From NCBI GenBank assembly GCA_025558095.1, contig JAIVFI010000013.1, positions 186,001 through 250,000 of the forward strand: a stretch of 64,000 nt of DNA, written 5' to 3'. Each line of letters starts with the position of its first letter. Positions within the stretch are counted from its first letter, which is position 1. Below are positions 32,218 through 43,871 of this stretch, piece after piece. The position numbers were made by a program, and so were the translations under genes. The notes beneath the pieces were generated by a model. It ran no database searches. It was not told where the DNA came from and saw only the letters and a program-made list of their open reading frames with translations. Source of the DNA: Hyaloraphidium curvatum (Eukaryota; Monoblepharomycota; Hyaloraphidiomycetes; Hyaloraphidiales; Hyaloraphidiaceae).

Positions 32218-34340
32218 ATGGACCGCCGGCCATCGCCTCGGGCTGTCCCGCCGAGGCATTCGGCGGCCACTTATGAGCTCTATGCGCGGACATTCCGGCC
32301 CCCGAGGCTGCACGAGCTGCCCGCCCTCGATGCGGAGCTGCAGATGCTCGTGTACCTCGTCTTGCGGGACTTTGTGGGCACCTGGTACACCGGGATCTCG
32401 GGACACGACGACTTTTACGCCGAGGTGGTGAAGACGTTGTGCTCGGTGGTGTCGTCGATACAGGAAAGGCTGGCCAAGGTCGGCAGCGTCCGTCTTTGTC
32501 TCCCCGGGCCCTTCACTTATTGCTCTGCAGATCGACGTCGTACAACTGGCGATGGAGGAGCTGCCGATCTTGCTCGCGGAGCATGTGCGCAATTTTCGGG
32601 AATCGGAGTCCCTTTTTGGCACGCTTGCAGACGGAGGAGCCGCCTCTGTCGCGGAGCTTTTCCAGCGCCGAATGCCGCACCCCGGGATGTCGTCACGGGA
32701 AGCTATGCTGGACCATCTGAGGGCCATTGTCGACCTGGGACTGCATGCCTTGCTACCAGCCAGCGAGGTCGGCGCCGAGGCGCTCCGATTACTGGTCAGA
32801 GAAGCAATCACTGTCCCCGGGCTGGCCGGCATGCTGGAACGTTTCTCGGAGCCCGACTTTATTGCGGATGCTGTTCTGAAGGTTGGAGCTTGATCTTACT
32901 CTGCCGTATTCACGGGAAGCTAATCCTGATCAGTTGCTGGCCGCACTCGATGCTTCCGGAGGTGAGGAAGTTCCTCTGGAAACAGAGAAACCAAAAGCTC
33001 GTCGACCATGGCACCGCGTGGTCAGCTCCCAGACCGTACAGCCCGTCGTCGTGCGGCAGCTGCACGTACTTGCCAGCTCAGGAACGGAAAAGCCCGCGGC
33101 TCCCTCGCCACCGCCCCGAACTTTCTTGTCGGACCTTTTGTCGGCGGAGGCATGGTCGGAACGCCTTTCGGGCGCCGCATTCGCCGCCGCAGAGCTTTTG
33201 AACACCGCCGCACGTGCGCTTGCGGATGCTGCCTGGCGTTTTCTCACGCAGCCGGCACCGCCCTCGCCTTCAAAATCATTCCGTCGAGAACAATATCCGC
33301 CTATCAACCGCACGGAGTCGGATCCCATGCCCGCCGAATATCCTTGGGAAGAGGACGAGATTGATTTCGAAGTGACGGAGCAGCTGCAGGAGGGTTCGTC
33401 TTCCGTCGCGACGAGCAGGGATCTGGCGCACTCCGAAGTCCTCGATTACGGCGGAGATCAAGATCTCGCGGCGCGCACGCCTATCTTTGCGACGCTTCAC
33501 GGCATTTACCTCCGCATATCGGCTTGGCGCCGGGCTGCTGCCCACGGTCCTTTTGCCATCGGACCTATCTCCGACACGCGTGTATACAGCGGGAAACGTG
33601 TGTATGGTGCATGGTTGGAGCTGGGAGGCGATATCCTAGGACTACGAGAGCGGGGTTCCCACGGGACGTGGGTTTGGGACCAGCTGCGATACGCCGCAGA
33701 GCCTCTTTTCATCTGGTTCGCGGGCAAGGACACGCTGAAGCGCGCGGCACTGGAGCTCCTGGCCGGAACCGTCTCCGGGCCCAGGTTTGCCACCTATTTG
33801 CGCCTGTTGCGCGCATCCATGTGGCCCAACGGCGAGCTGGCAAAGGGAGGTGCACGTCGCTCGGACGAAGAAAAGGCGGCTCTGTCCGCGTCGGCACTCA
33901 CCGCAGTGCGCGCACGGCTAGCGCCGGCCCTCTCGTTCGTGCTCGGCGATTCCTATTTGGACACGGAGCTTGCAACGTCGTGGCGTGCGTTCCAAAATCC
34001 GGCCGTCGTGCGCCATCTTCTGCTCCGCATCGTGGACGCGCTCGTGCTGCGTTTGTTCGCAGAGGAGCTGGAGGCGATCGCTGCTTCGGAGCCCAAGCTT
34101 GGGCCAGCAGCGCACGACACGGCCCCGGAGTCTCTCTCGCCAGAGCAGAGGCCCACGATCGTGCAAACGGAGATCTTGTCAGGCATGAACGACGATATAC
34201 GTGCAGGTCCCTTCGTGCCTTCGTCGCCGGTCAAAGCCGCCAGCTGGAGCCAACCGTCGGGGAGCCCCGTGGCGTCGACCAGATCCACGAAGGGCATTCT
34301 TGATCCGCTTTCTATCGACGCACGGGCCGGAAGACGGTAA
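32218..34340 (+). CDS. PXA-domain protein (sorting-nexin related) without a visible PX domain
   Basis: Starts MDRRPSPRAV. A PXA domain follows: LDAELQMLVYLVLRDFVGTWYTGISGHDDFYAEVVKTLCSVV, an intron near 32480-32530, then IDVVQLAMEELPILLAEHVRNFRESES, HPGMSSREAMLDHLRAIVDLGLHALLP, LLVREAITVPGLAGMLERFSEPDFIADAVLK. An intron at 32881-32932 (branch-like CTAATC before GATCAG) leads to LLAALDASGGEEVPLE, a Pro/Ser-rich linker with two Ala-rich helices (SGAAFAAAELLNTAARALADAAWRFL), and a C-terminal helical domain with WDQLRYAAEPLFIWFAGKDTLKRAALELL and NPAVVRHLLLRIVDALVLRLFAEELEA, resembling the sorting-nexin C-terminal domain. PXA plus nexin_C flanks PX and RGS in SNX13/14/25; here I find no PX or RGS between them. 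Probable role: organelle contact or lipid handling. Confidence 0.8.
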
Positions 34341-34626
34341 CAGGGTGCCATTGTTTTTCTGTACATGCGCCTCGGCGCAATCGAAAATGTACACGATGAA
34401 ACCCCACGTTTGCCAAAATCCACTCGACGGACCCCAACAATCCACAACCCTGACGCAATAATGAACCGAACCGAAGCAAATCCATGCCGCGGCAGCAGAC
34501 GGGCGGCCACGATTTCATGCTCTGCGGCACCAATTTCAACCTCTACGGAAAGTCCAGATGACCAAAGTGCAGATGTCATTTCCAGCTCACGGCAAAACAG
34601 GCCGTTCCCAAGAAGTACGGATGCGG

Positions 34627-36299
34627 CTACCATCCGCCGAGGTTGTTCTTGACCACGCTGCCGATGAACGAAGCAACGCTCCTGGCGCCGTCAATGAGTC
34701 CCGGTGACGACGGTCGCTGCGCCGGATCAGACGCGTTTGCGGCAGCCGCAGCCGGCGCAGATGCGGGAGCGGCAGGCGGCTTCCGCGCTCCAAAAGAAAG
34801 GCCTTCATCCTCGCTCGACTCGTCGTCCTCGTCCTCGTCCATCTTTTGCGGCTCCGCCGGACCGCGCTGCACGAGCCCAATCTCAACGTCCGGATCGACA
34901 ATTTCGGGCCCAGTGCCGTCGTCGTCCTCGTCGTCCACTTTCAGGACGGACGGGGCTAAAGAGCCCGTGGTGGCAATGTTCTTCCGAGCGACCGAGCCGC
35001 GGCGCACTCGCCCGGCCGAACGCGAGACGCCCCGAAAAAGTGCCTCCTCCACGTCCTCCTCGCTTTCGTAGTCGTCCTCGGATCCGTAGACATCCTCCTC
35101 GGTGTACAGATCGAAAATGATGCGCTGCTCCACCTTGCGGCTGAAACGCAGGTGCTTGTCCTGCTGGGGAAAACCGTACGCATCGTCCCTCGACCCCTCA
35201 GAGTCCACGGCGGGGGAAACACCGGGTCCTCCGGTCTGCTGTACATCCTCCATCTTGCTCGCCGCCTCCGCGAGCAGGTCGGCCAGGTTCATGCGCGAGG
35301 CCGTCGGTTTCGGGTGGTGCGCACCCTGTTCCGCCGAAGGTGCGGGCGACCACTTGGGTTCGCCGTTCTCGATCATGGGGGTCCCCATGACCATGCGGCC
35401 GGATTTGCCGCCCGAAAGCGCGCCGGGGCCGAAGCGCATGTTCGAAAGGTCCGAAGTCGATTTCGAGCGCGCCATACCCGAAGAGCGCGACGAAAGCCGC
35501 CCGGGCGAGGTCGACCGCTTGCCCATCTTGAAGTCCTGCTCTGCCATGTTGTGCAGCAGCTCGCGCTCGCGCCGGATGACCGAGACGATGTCGTCGGCTT
35601 CGCGCTTCTTTAGCGCCGACTTCAAAGGCGGGTGGTGGTGACCGCCGTCGATGAGGTTCAGCTTCTCCAAAGAGTCCGACTTTGTCAGCGGCCGCGCATT
35701 CTCGCCCGTGCTGGGCGTCGACTGGCGCTGCACCAGATCGACTGCGCTTGCGGTCGCGATTATGCCCGAAGGGTTGGCGACCGTGCCACCGGCCCGGCGG
35801 TCATTCACAGGGGTAGCGTAGAAGATCGGGCCATAGAGCCAGCAAATGTCCGAATCCTTGAACCTGGATGCGCGGGGACGCCGGAATGAGCGACGCTGTT
35901 TGGGATGACCGGGGCGCGGAGAGCGGAAATCCGGCCCCTGCGGAAGTGCCCACCAGTTGAGCTCCGCGGGGTCCAGCTTCTGCAAATGGAACTTGTCCTG
36001 GAACCAACGCCGCCAAGACGCATTCTAGGGTGGTACAGCGGTCAGCTCGGCGCTCTGCGAGAAGCACAACTGGGGGCGCCACGCACCTCCAGGCGGCGGC
36101 CGTTGAACAGGTTGTCCTTGTGCTTCGTCGTGAAGCGCCAGCTCTTCTGCAAATCCGACTCGTCCCACGTGTGCGAGAAGTAATCGACGTGGCATGACCC
36201 CAGGTTGGTTACTGTAGAGTCGTCGGGATCCAGGGGTGCCCCAGCGAGCAGCTCCGTGACGTCGTGCGGCTGCGAATGCGGCCGCAGCACGTCCACCAT
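34627..36299 (-). CDS. REG1-like PP1 regulatory protein A (areA-GATA-like domain, PF08550)
   Basis: Two coding exons. Exon 1 (start at 36299, CACCATGG context; an upstream in-frame ATG at 36314 exists) carries CHVDYFSHTWDESDLQKSWRFTTKHKDNLFNGRRLE. An intron near 36026-36087 leads to NASWRRWFQDKFHLQKLDP, completing the PF08550/DUF1752 motif RLENASWR.W. Later come ICWLYGPIFYATP, LIDGGHHHPPLKSALKKRE, and KHLRFSRKVEQRIIFDLYTEED, the KxLxF...VEQ segment that in yeast Reg1 binds protein phosphatase 1 (Glc7). Between lie Ser/Pro-rich stretches with likely phosphosites (SPGRLSSRSSGMARSKSTSDLS) and acidic runs. It ends with a hydrophobic FIGSVVKNNLGGW. By homology it would steer PP1 in glucose repression. 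A second family member is at 59089-60698. Confidence 0.82.
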
Positions 36300-37134
36300 G
36301 GTGCGAGCGTGCACGCGGCGGCCGACGGGGAGGAAGGGAGGGGAAGGGTGTGTCGGTGGTTCCGGACCACCCCGATGGGCGCGGCGTGAGGTCCGACAGA
36401 CGATGACCCTCCGCCGGCGCCGCGCCGCTTCAGGCGATTTGCGCTATGCACCGGAGCTCAGCGCAGCTTGTCCGGGCCCTCGAGGGCCAGAACGGGAGGT
36501 TGTGCTGATGACGGAGTGGCGGGAGACGCTCGGGGAGCGAATGGCCAAATCGAGGCGCAGATCCGGCCGAACAAACTCGCGCGCTGCCCTCGAGAGACGC
36601 GATGCTGCACCGATTGCTGTTGGCAGATGAGTAAGGAACCGTTGGAGGACCTCACGCCGCGTCCCTGACGCCCCCCCGCCCGAACGGAGGGAACTGGATG
36701 GATCGCGGGCCGGCTCCTAGCCGGACCGTTCCGGTCTGCTCCGAATGCGTTGCGCAAACTGCGCCCCCCTTCACTTTCCCACGCCAGATGGCCATGGTTT
36801 TAGCCCATCTCCAAAGCAGCAATTGCTTTCATCTGCCGAAGAGACCCGCACTTTGTTTTCGAAGCAGCTGGACGATCTGATCTCTCGCAGCCCTCCCCCT
36901 TGGATCGTCCGTCCGCAAAGCGTCCCGGAGCCATCAGTGGGGCGATCGAGGAGGTTGAGGCACTTAGAACCTAGAACATGCCTGGTTTTGGCCGTTTCCG
37001 CCACCGCAAGTGGAAAATCACGGAGCACTGGCGAGTGATCGGTGGCGGCGTCGGCAGCGCGTGGACCGCCTGGTTCCCACGCTCCTGCCTCCCTGTCACA
37101 AAAGCTCGCCTCCGAGCTTTTCCGTACCCTAGCG
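36300..37134. other. Divergent spacer REG1-like A / ARD
   Basis: 835 bases between start codons. No open frame in this span shows a domain. The segment 36770-36870 is more AT-rich. It presumably contains the promoters of both flanking genes and their 5' UTRs. Confidence 0.35.
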
Positions 37135-37839
37135 ATGGTGCAGGCGTGGTTCTTCGACCCGGCCGCACCCGGCGACCAGCGGGCCCCGCACCAGTACACA
37201 CCGAACCGGCCGGTCTCGCTCGAGCAGTTGGGCGAGCTGGGCGTACAGTACTTCACCATCGACGTGTCGGACCCGGACCACATGGCCAAGATCGACGCCT
37301 TTGCGGAGGAGCGGGGCTACAAGAACCGCGACGTCGTGAACATCGCCCCCGGGCACCTTCCCAACTACGAGGAGCGGCTCAAGGTCTTTTTCGAGGAGCA
37401 CATCCACGAGGACGAGGAGATTCGGTACATTCTGGAGGGTTCGGGCTACGTGGGTGCTTTTCGAGCCATCGCGCGTCGTCTGGTCTCATTCTCGGCGTAG
37501 TTCGACGTGCGCGACAAGGAGGACCGCTGGGTCCGGATCGCCGTCGTCCCCTCGGACCTCATTATTGTCCCCGCTGGCAGTGGGTCCGACCTCGCACACC
37601 ATTTGGCACCCTTCTCACTTTGCGTCGGTAGTCTACCACCGTTTCACGATGGACGAGAACAATAAAGCCAAGGCGATGCGGCTGTTTTCTCTCGAGCCCA
37701 AGTGGACCCCCATCAACAGGCCCATCGCGGACGACAATGCCATCAGGAAGGATTACCTCGTTGGTCCACGCTTCGTCGTCTTCGAAGAATGTCGCTCACG
37801 TGCGTTGTACAGGCCAAGTTCGTCGAGTCGTCTGCGTGA
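37135..37839 (+). CDS. Acireductone dioxygenase (ARD/ADI1)
   Basis: Cupin enzyme of the methionine salvage pathway that converts acireductone to the 2-keto precursor of methionine (Fe form). Exon 1: [77 protein letters not shown], with ligands HxH and downstream Glu. An intron at 37453-37500 leads to [27 protein letters not shown] further intron (about 37580-37631) joins to [19 protein letters not shown], with the fourth ligand His in YHRF. The last intron (about 37762-37812) joins KDYL to the terminal AKFVESSA. All four metal ligands are present; about 180 residues is typical. Confidence 0.93.
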
Positions 37840-37955
37840 CCAGTGAGCCCACAGGAGGCAGCAAAAGAGTCGAAAGCCCCATACACATGGGCAGCGACCA
37901 ACTGTGTGATGATTTCGTTGTTTAATGGAAACGTTCGCTCCTATTCCGCGCTCCT

Positions 37956-40900
37956 TCACCGATACAGCGCCCCGTACTGCTGTTGCTGCGTCGGCGCCAT
38001 TCCCTGCTGCCCCATGCCTTGCTGCATCCCGTAGCCCGGCTGCATCATCGTGCCCTGCTGAGGCGCCATCATCCCAGGCACCATGTTTTGCTGTCCCATG
38101 ACGTTCTGCTGCAGGAACCCGCCCGACTGAGCAGAGAAGCCGCCCTGGGCAGACCCCATCGGCATTTGCCCGCCCGTTGCGTTCTGCGGGAACCCGCCCG
38201 ACTGAACAGAATATCCACCCTGAGCAGACCCCATTGGCATTTGCCCGCCCATCGCGTTCTGCTGCTGAAATCCGCCCGACTGACCAGAAACGCCGCCCTG
38301 GCCGGAGCCCATTGGCATTTGCCCGCCCATCGCGTTCTGTTGCTGGAATCCGCCCTGGGAGGAAAAGCCGCCCTGTCCAGAGCCCATGGGCATTTGCCCA
38401 CCCATAGCGTTCTGCTGCTGGAATCCGCCCGACTGGGCAGAGACGCCGCCCTGGCCAGATCCCATCGGCGGTGGCCCACCCATCGCGTTCTGCTGCGGGA
38501 ACCCGCCCTGAGTAGAAAAGCCGGCCTGTCCAGAGCCCATGGGCATTTGGCCGCCCATCGCATTCTGCTGCTGGAATCCGCCCTGACCAGAAAAGCCGCC
38601 CTGAGCAGACCCTATTGGCATTTGCCCACTCATCATGGCCGATCCGCTTTGCATGCCACCGCCTTGCATGCCACCGCCTGGTATGCCACCGCTTGGCATG
38701 CCACCACCTTGCATGTTAGTGCCCTGCATGCCGGCGCTTTGCATGCCACCGCCCGACATACCGCCGGACTGCATGACGCCGCCTGACGAATTCGGCATGC
38801 CGCCACCGGAAAACCCGCGCGAGTGTCCCATAGAGTTCTGTCCTTGCATGCTTCCCTGCTGCATGCCCCCGGACATGGGAGCAGGGCCGCCCGTTCCCGA
38901 CATGCCCCCGAGAGCGCCTTGTCCACCCATCCCAGGCCCCATCTGGACCCCGTTCGGCATCATCGGTGCCTGGTTCAGTCCTTGCTGCCCACCCATGCCC
39001 ATGTTTGGTTGCATCATTCCCGACGGCTGCTGGAATCCGGCGGACTGTCCCATCATCGCGTTGTTCGGCATCCCTGCCATCTGTCCGTAGCCCACGCCCT
39101 GCATTCCCATCGTGCCCGGGTTCGGATGCATGCCCTGGACGCCCATTGGCGGGGGCTGTTGCATTCCAGGCGGGGTCCCCATCTTCTGCGGCTGCATCGG
39201 CCCGGGTCCCGACATGCCGACACCCGAGGCCTGCATCGGCGGGGTTCCCGCCATGTTCCCGCCCATTTGCATCGGCTGCATCATGTTCGGCGACGGCCCC
39301 GTGGCCATGCCGGTGGCATTCATGTTCTGTGGGCCCATGCCCGAGGTAGGCCTCATGACGCCGCCGCTGGCAGGTCCAACGGAACTCTGCTGGAAGCTCC
39401 CCGTCGGACCCGAGGAGCCCATGCCCATAGAGCTGGCGCCAGATGGTCCCATTCCACCAGGATTAGGCCCGAACGATCCCATGGGAGCCGTCGGCATGTT
39501 CGTCCCAAAGCCTGTCGGCTTCATGGGCGGTGCCATCGTCGCCGGGCCCGGCTGCGCCATGGTGGAGCCGGTCCCGAACCCGCCCATCGCGCCGGGGCCC
39601 ATCGCGGCGTTGAGCGCCCCGCCTGACGGCGCCGCGGTCCCCTGAATCCCCAGCCCCGTCCCAGTTCCAGTAGAAGATCGGGTGGGAGCCATCGTTCCCG
39701 AGAACGGCTGGCCCTGCATCCCCTCGTTGAGCCCTCCCACGGATCCCATCGACGGGTTCGTCGACATGCCCGGGCGCTGGAACCCGGGCGTCAGCGTGTT
39801 GTAGTTGCTCCCCGGCGCGCTCGCGAGCGCGCCTCCCGAGATCTGCGCCGAGCCCATGGGAGGGCTGAACGCCGGCGTCGTCGTGAACCCGGTCGAAGCC
39901 ATCGACGCCGTGGAGGGGCGTGCGCTCGCCGCGAGCGAAGCGGGTTGGAACTGCGAAGAGGGCGGCGCGGTGCTCGGCATGGGAAGGAACGGGGTGTTGA
40001 TCGGAGGCGCCGTAGATGACCTCGACACCGGCGGGGGCCGCGGTCCCGAACCCAATGCGCCGCCCATTCCGCTTCCGACTTGCGGCATCGCGTTGCCTCC
40101 GAGTGCAGAGTACTGCGGCGGCGGCTTCGCGAAGGGGTCAAAGTCTATGGCGCCGGGCGCCGCGGGTCCGTTGGAAGCGAGCGAACCCATCGATCCCAGC
40201 CCCGAGCCGACGGATAGACTGCTTCCGGCGCCGCCGAACGAAACTGGTGGCGGGCCCGTCGGCTTGGTCGAAAGCGGCGGCATCGGCGGCGGTCCCTGCG
40301 AAGGAGGCGCGAAGGCCGGCTGCGAGGGGGGCGCGAACACCGGTTGCGGGGGCGGTGCGTACGGCGGCTGCGCGGGAGGCCCCGACGGCCCGAGCGCACC
40401 GCCCATCGGGGGTGTTGGCCGCGCGGGGCCCGACCCGGTGGGAACGTAGGTGTTGGAAGGCGCCAGCGGGGTAGGAATCAGCGGCGGAGGCAGGGCGCCG
40501 CCCACTGGTTTGGTCGCAGCAGGCGGGATCGGCGGCGGCGCGACCGGGATCGGCGGGGGCGCAACCTGAATGGGAGGGGCCCCAGGCATCGGCGGCGGCG
40601 CCACAGGTTGCGGAAGAGGTGCAGGTTGGGGTTGCGGCTGCGCCGGCCTGGGCGAAGCCGCAGGGGTCTGCGCCTTGGGGGGCTGCTTGGCCGACGTCGT
40701 GATAGGCGGTGCCTTGTGTACCGGAGGCGCCGGCTCCGTCTGCGATCCCGGGACGGCCCAGGGATCGTTCGACGGCAGCGCGCTCGGCACCAGCGCAGGA
40801 GCCGTGGCCGCAGATGACCAGCTCTCGTCCACCGCGAGCGCCGCGGCGGGGATCGCCTTCGATGCCGGGATGGCCTGCACCACGGGCCCTGTGTCGGCAC

Positions 40901-43282
40901 GGGCCAGCGCGTTGGAGGATCCGGAGCGAGATAGCGAAGGCGTGGGGCCGGGGGAGCCGGTGGGCGACGGCGGGCCCTGCGACGACGATGCAACGCGCTG
41001 GGCCACGTCGCGGAACGCGTCCGCGCTGATCGCCGGCGCCTTGTGGGCCGATGTGGCTGGGAACAAAAGCTGTCAGGCGATGCCAATGAACGATGACACG
41101 GGGATGCTCACTCCGCCGGCTGACGGTATTGCTCCGGCTGTCCGGGGTCTTCTTCTGGCCGAAGACCAGCGGCGGCGGCGGAGACGTTGCTGCGGGGGCG
41201 GCGGGCTTCGTGCCGAACGCCGCCGACAGGTCCGCGGCGGAAATGCCGGCTGGCACGGCCGACGACGAAGGCAGGCCCGCGCGCCTGTTTTCCTCCTCCT
41301 GCAGCGCTCGGGCCAGCGCTTCGTCGGACTTTGCGATCTCAGCGGCCGCGCGCGCGGCCGCGAGGGCCTGCACTTCCTCGCGCTGCGAATGCAATACCTG
41401 ATGTCAAGCAAAGCCAGCGCTTGCGGCAAAGAAATCACGCACCTGTAGATCCTGCGCCAGCCTGTCGTCCATCGCTTCGATCTCGTGTGGCGACAACTTC
41501 TGCCCTCCGGCCGAGCTGCCCCGATCCGGCAGGATTGGAGGCGGAGCAACAATGGGAGGCGCGGCAACGGCAACCGGAGCTTTGCCCCTGTCCGGGAGGA
41601 CCGGCGGGGGCGGCGGCGGCGGCGGCGGAGCGCCTTCGGATCCCCCACCGACGAGGCTCTCGGCCAGCTCCGCGTCCTCCGGGCTCAGCTTGTCCAACGG
41701 CACGAATATCTTGACCCCGTTGACCTTGTGCAGCTGGGCCTTGCCGTCGATGATGGCCAGCAGCTCGGCTTCCACCTTGAAGGTCCCGGTGCGGTCGGTC
41801 CACTGCCGCACCTTTTCCGGGTCGGGTTCTGCAGACGGCGTCAGCCTCCTCGAACTGCTATGAAACCGATCGAGAACGTACTCGTCGGGTCGCGGGCAGC
41901 GGTCGCGGGGGCGGGGACGGGGGCCGGTTCCGCGGGCCTGCCTGGCAGCGCCGGCGCCTTCGGGGCGACCGGCACTCGCGACGGCAGCGGCGGACCGGCG
42001 GGCGAGCCCCCGGACCTGACCTCCACGTAGGTCCGCGGCACGATTCCCTCGCCGCCGCCGGGTTTCTCCACCCGCACGGTCCACCAGTCCGGGTCCGTAT
42101 CGTCCAGGATCGTCAGGGGGTCGCCCTCGCTCATGGCCACCTCCTCGGCCGTCTGGGGGGCGTAGTCGTAGAGCGCTTCGCCGGGTTTGGGGTCCACCTT
42201 GGGCGGGGGGGCGTAGGTGACGGGGCTAGGAGGCGCGCGGACCGGGGAGGCAGGCGCCGGGGAGGCAGGCGCCGGGGAAGGCGGCGACACGGCCTGGGAT
42301 GCGACGGTGGAGATGGGGCCGACGGAACGGATGGCCGTGGTCGTCGCGACACCCTTGGATTGCTGGAGGCACGGCAGGACAATGAGACGATGGTGCTGAG
42401 GAAACGGAAGGACGGCGTACCCGAACAGCCAGCAGCTTGCTCTGGAGCGTCTTGAGGATCTGGTCGAGCTCCTTCTTGTCCACCTGCCAGTCGCGCTCCT
42501 CGCCGCCGGTAAAGTCGAGCTTGACCTTTTTCGTCTTTTGGTTGTCGCGGAGCGTGGTGACGTCCGACAGCGGCCACTTGTTGTAGAGGGTCTGGAGAGG
42601 GCGTCAGAGATGTGCGTCGGCGGGACCGCCCGGACAGCAACGCACGTCCGGATCCTTGACAAAGTAGATGTGGGTATCGGTGATGCCGAGGAACCCTTTC
42701 CGGATGGTCTTCTTCTTCTTCCGGTCCATTTCCTGCGGGGACCGGGGGTCACCAGCGGCGGAGGGGACGCAGAGGACGCCGACCCACGGTTGCGGCGTAC
42801 AGCTTCAGCGTCCGGAAGTCCTGCGGCTGGCTTGCCGGGGCAGCGGCGGCGGGCAGCGGCGTGGCGGGCGGCGGAGCGGTGGGAGACTTGCTTGGCGGCG
42901 GCGGCGCCTCGGGCTCGGGCTCCTCGGCGGCCTCGTCGACCAGGTAGCTTGCCGGCACCACGCCGAACTGGCCGCCGGAGCCGACGACCCACCAGTCGGG
43001 GTCCGAGCGGTCGAACACGGCGACGCGCGCGCCCTCGGCGACCGACAGCTCCTCGGGGCCGGCGGCGTCGTACGCGTACGCGGCCTTCGCGAAGCCGTCC
43101 TCGCTTAAATCCTCGAGGTACGCCGACGGCACGAGCCCCGGGTCGCCGTCGCGCCGCCGCGCCGTCGTCCAGTCGGCGTCGCGCTCGAGCACGTAGAGCA
43201 CCTCCTCCTCCGCCACCGCCAGCTCGCCGTCCGCCTGCGGCGCGTAGTCGTACAGCGCGCGCGCGATCCCCGCGTACCCCAT
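37956..43282 (-). CDS. SLA1 endocytic adaptor
   Basis: Actin-patch scaffold of clathrin-mediated endocytosis. Order from the N-terminus: SH3-1 (ARALYDYAPQADGELAVAEEEVLYV, from 43282); SH3-2 (AAYAYDAAGPEELSVAEG...FGVVPASYL); linker; the middle homology segment (KKKTIRKGFLGITDTHIYFVKD, TLYNKWPLSDVTTLRDNQKTKKVKLDF), split by introns near 42730 and 42630; SH3-3 (EALYDYAPQTAEEVAMSEGDPL...GIVPRTYVEV, near 42190-42030); SHD1 (WTDRTGTFKVEAELLAIIDGKAQLHKVNGVKIFVPLDKLS, near 41800-41690), the NPFxD-cargo-binding domain; a helical segment (AEIAKSDEALARALQEEE, near 41330); Pro-rich stretches; and a long Gly/Met/Gln-rich tail with tandem repeats to the stop at 37956. Yeast Sla1 has a comparable layout with a TGGxxxPQ-type repeat tail phosphorylated by Prk1. 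Confidence 0.92.
38100..38636 (-). repeat. In-frame tandem repeat in the SLA1 C-terminal tail (seven units, 75-78 bases)
   Basis: Seven units of 25 or 26 codons lie head to tail inside the SLA1 coding frame. Typical unit: GGQMPMGSGQGGFS, then QGGFQQQNAM. CGTTCTG-type words mark unit starts near 38102, 38180, 38255, 38332, 38406, 38484 and 38560. Units differ by synonymous and conservative changes (one has GGPPPMGS), so this is an aged, selected protein repeat. It keeps frame throughout. Confidence 0.9.
38637..38800 (-). repeat. Short Gly-Gly-Met repeat in SLA1 tail
   Basis: A run of 5-codon units of the form MQGGG / MQSGG (GGMQSGG, GGMSGGG, AGMQGTN, GGMPSGG) encoded by 15-base DNA words such as CATGCCACCGCC. 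It sits directly before the longer 25-codon array in protein order and is in frame. Confidence 0.8.
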
Positions 43283-43871
43283 CGCGGCGGCGGCACGGGC
43301 CGGGGCGGGAGGCGGTGTTTGGATGCCCTGGCGTCCGGTTGGCGGACTACCGACAGCTGGCGCTTGACCCCGCCCGGGCCCCCGAGGCTGCAGAAAGCCA
43401 AGTCACTTGATCCGCAGAATGGATGCAATGCTGATGGGACGATTCCTGTTGAATGAGGGGCTCGGAGCAGTTGCCAGCTTGCCACCCTTCTCCCCTGCGG
43501 TCCCCCGTCCGTTGGCTTGATATGCGCCACGATCGGACGAAGGAATCAAGCAGCAATCGTATGCTCAGCCTGTACGTCGGCCTCCTGGGTCAATTGCTTG
43601 AATGATGCGAGTTGTCTCGAGAGAGTGGACATTCCCAGCGAGGACGATGACTCCGGGAGTCCACCAGGCCGGATCGGCACGAAAGATGAAAGGATACAAT
43701 TGCATTGCACGCTCCCGATGTATAGTTCCGCATAGTTTGTTGGGCGTCCAGGGGATGGCGGTTGGTCGGAGCACTGCAGCACACGACCGTCGACTCTGTT
43801 TGCGAACTCCAAAGCCTCCACGCAAAACACGGCGTCCCGGCCCAGGACCGCCTTCAGCGACCCGCGGCACG
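43283..43871. other. Divergent spacer SLA1 / RhoGEF
   Basis: 589 bases between two start codons. Apparent frames here lack domains. Probably two promoters; no site is recognised. Confidence 0.35.

Noticed and set aside
32881-34340. Separate gene starting at 32883 downstream of the PXA domain
   Set aside because: Its first codon would be inside an intron (GTTGGA...GATCAG). Splicing joins the two parts in frame into one PXA/nexin-C protein.
38100-38636. CRISPR-like or satellite array
   Set aside because: Units have no spacers, vary at synonymous sites and keep one protein frame inside SLA1; this is a coding repeat in a eukaryote.
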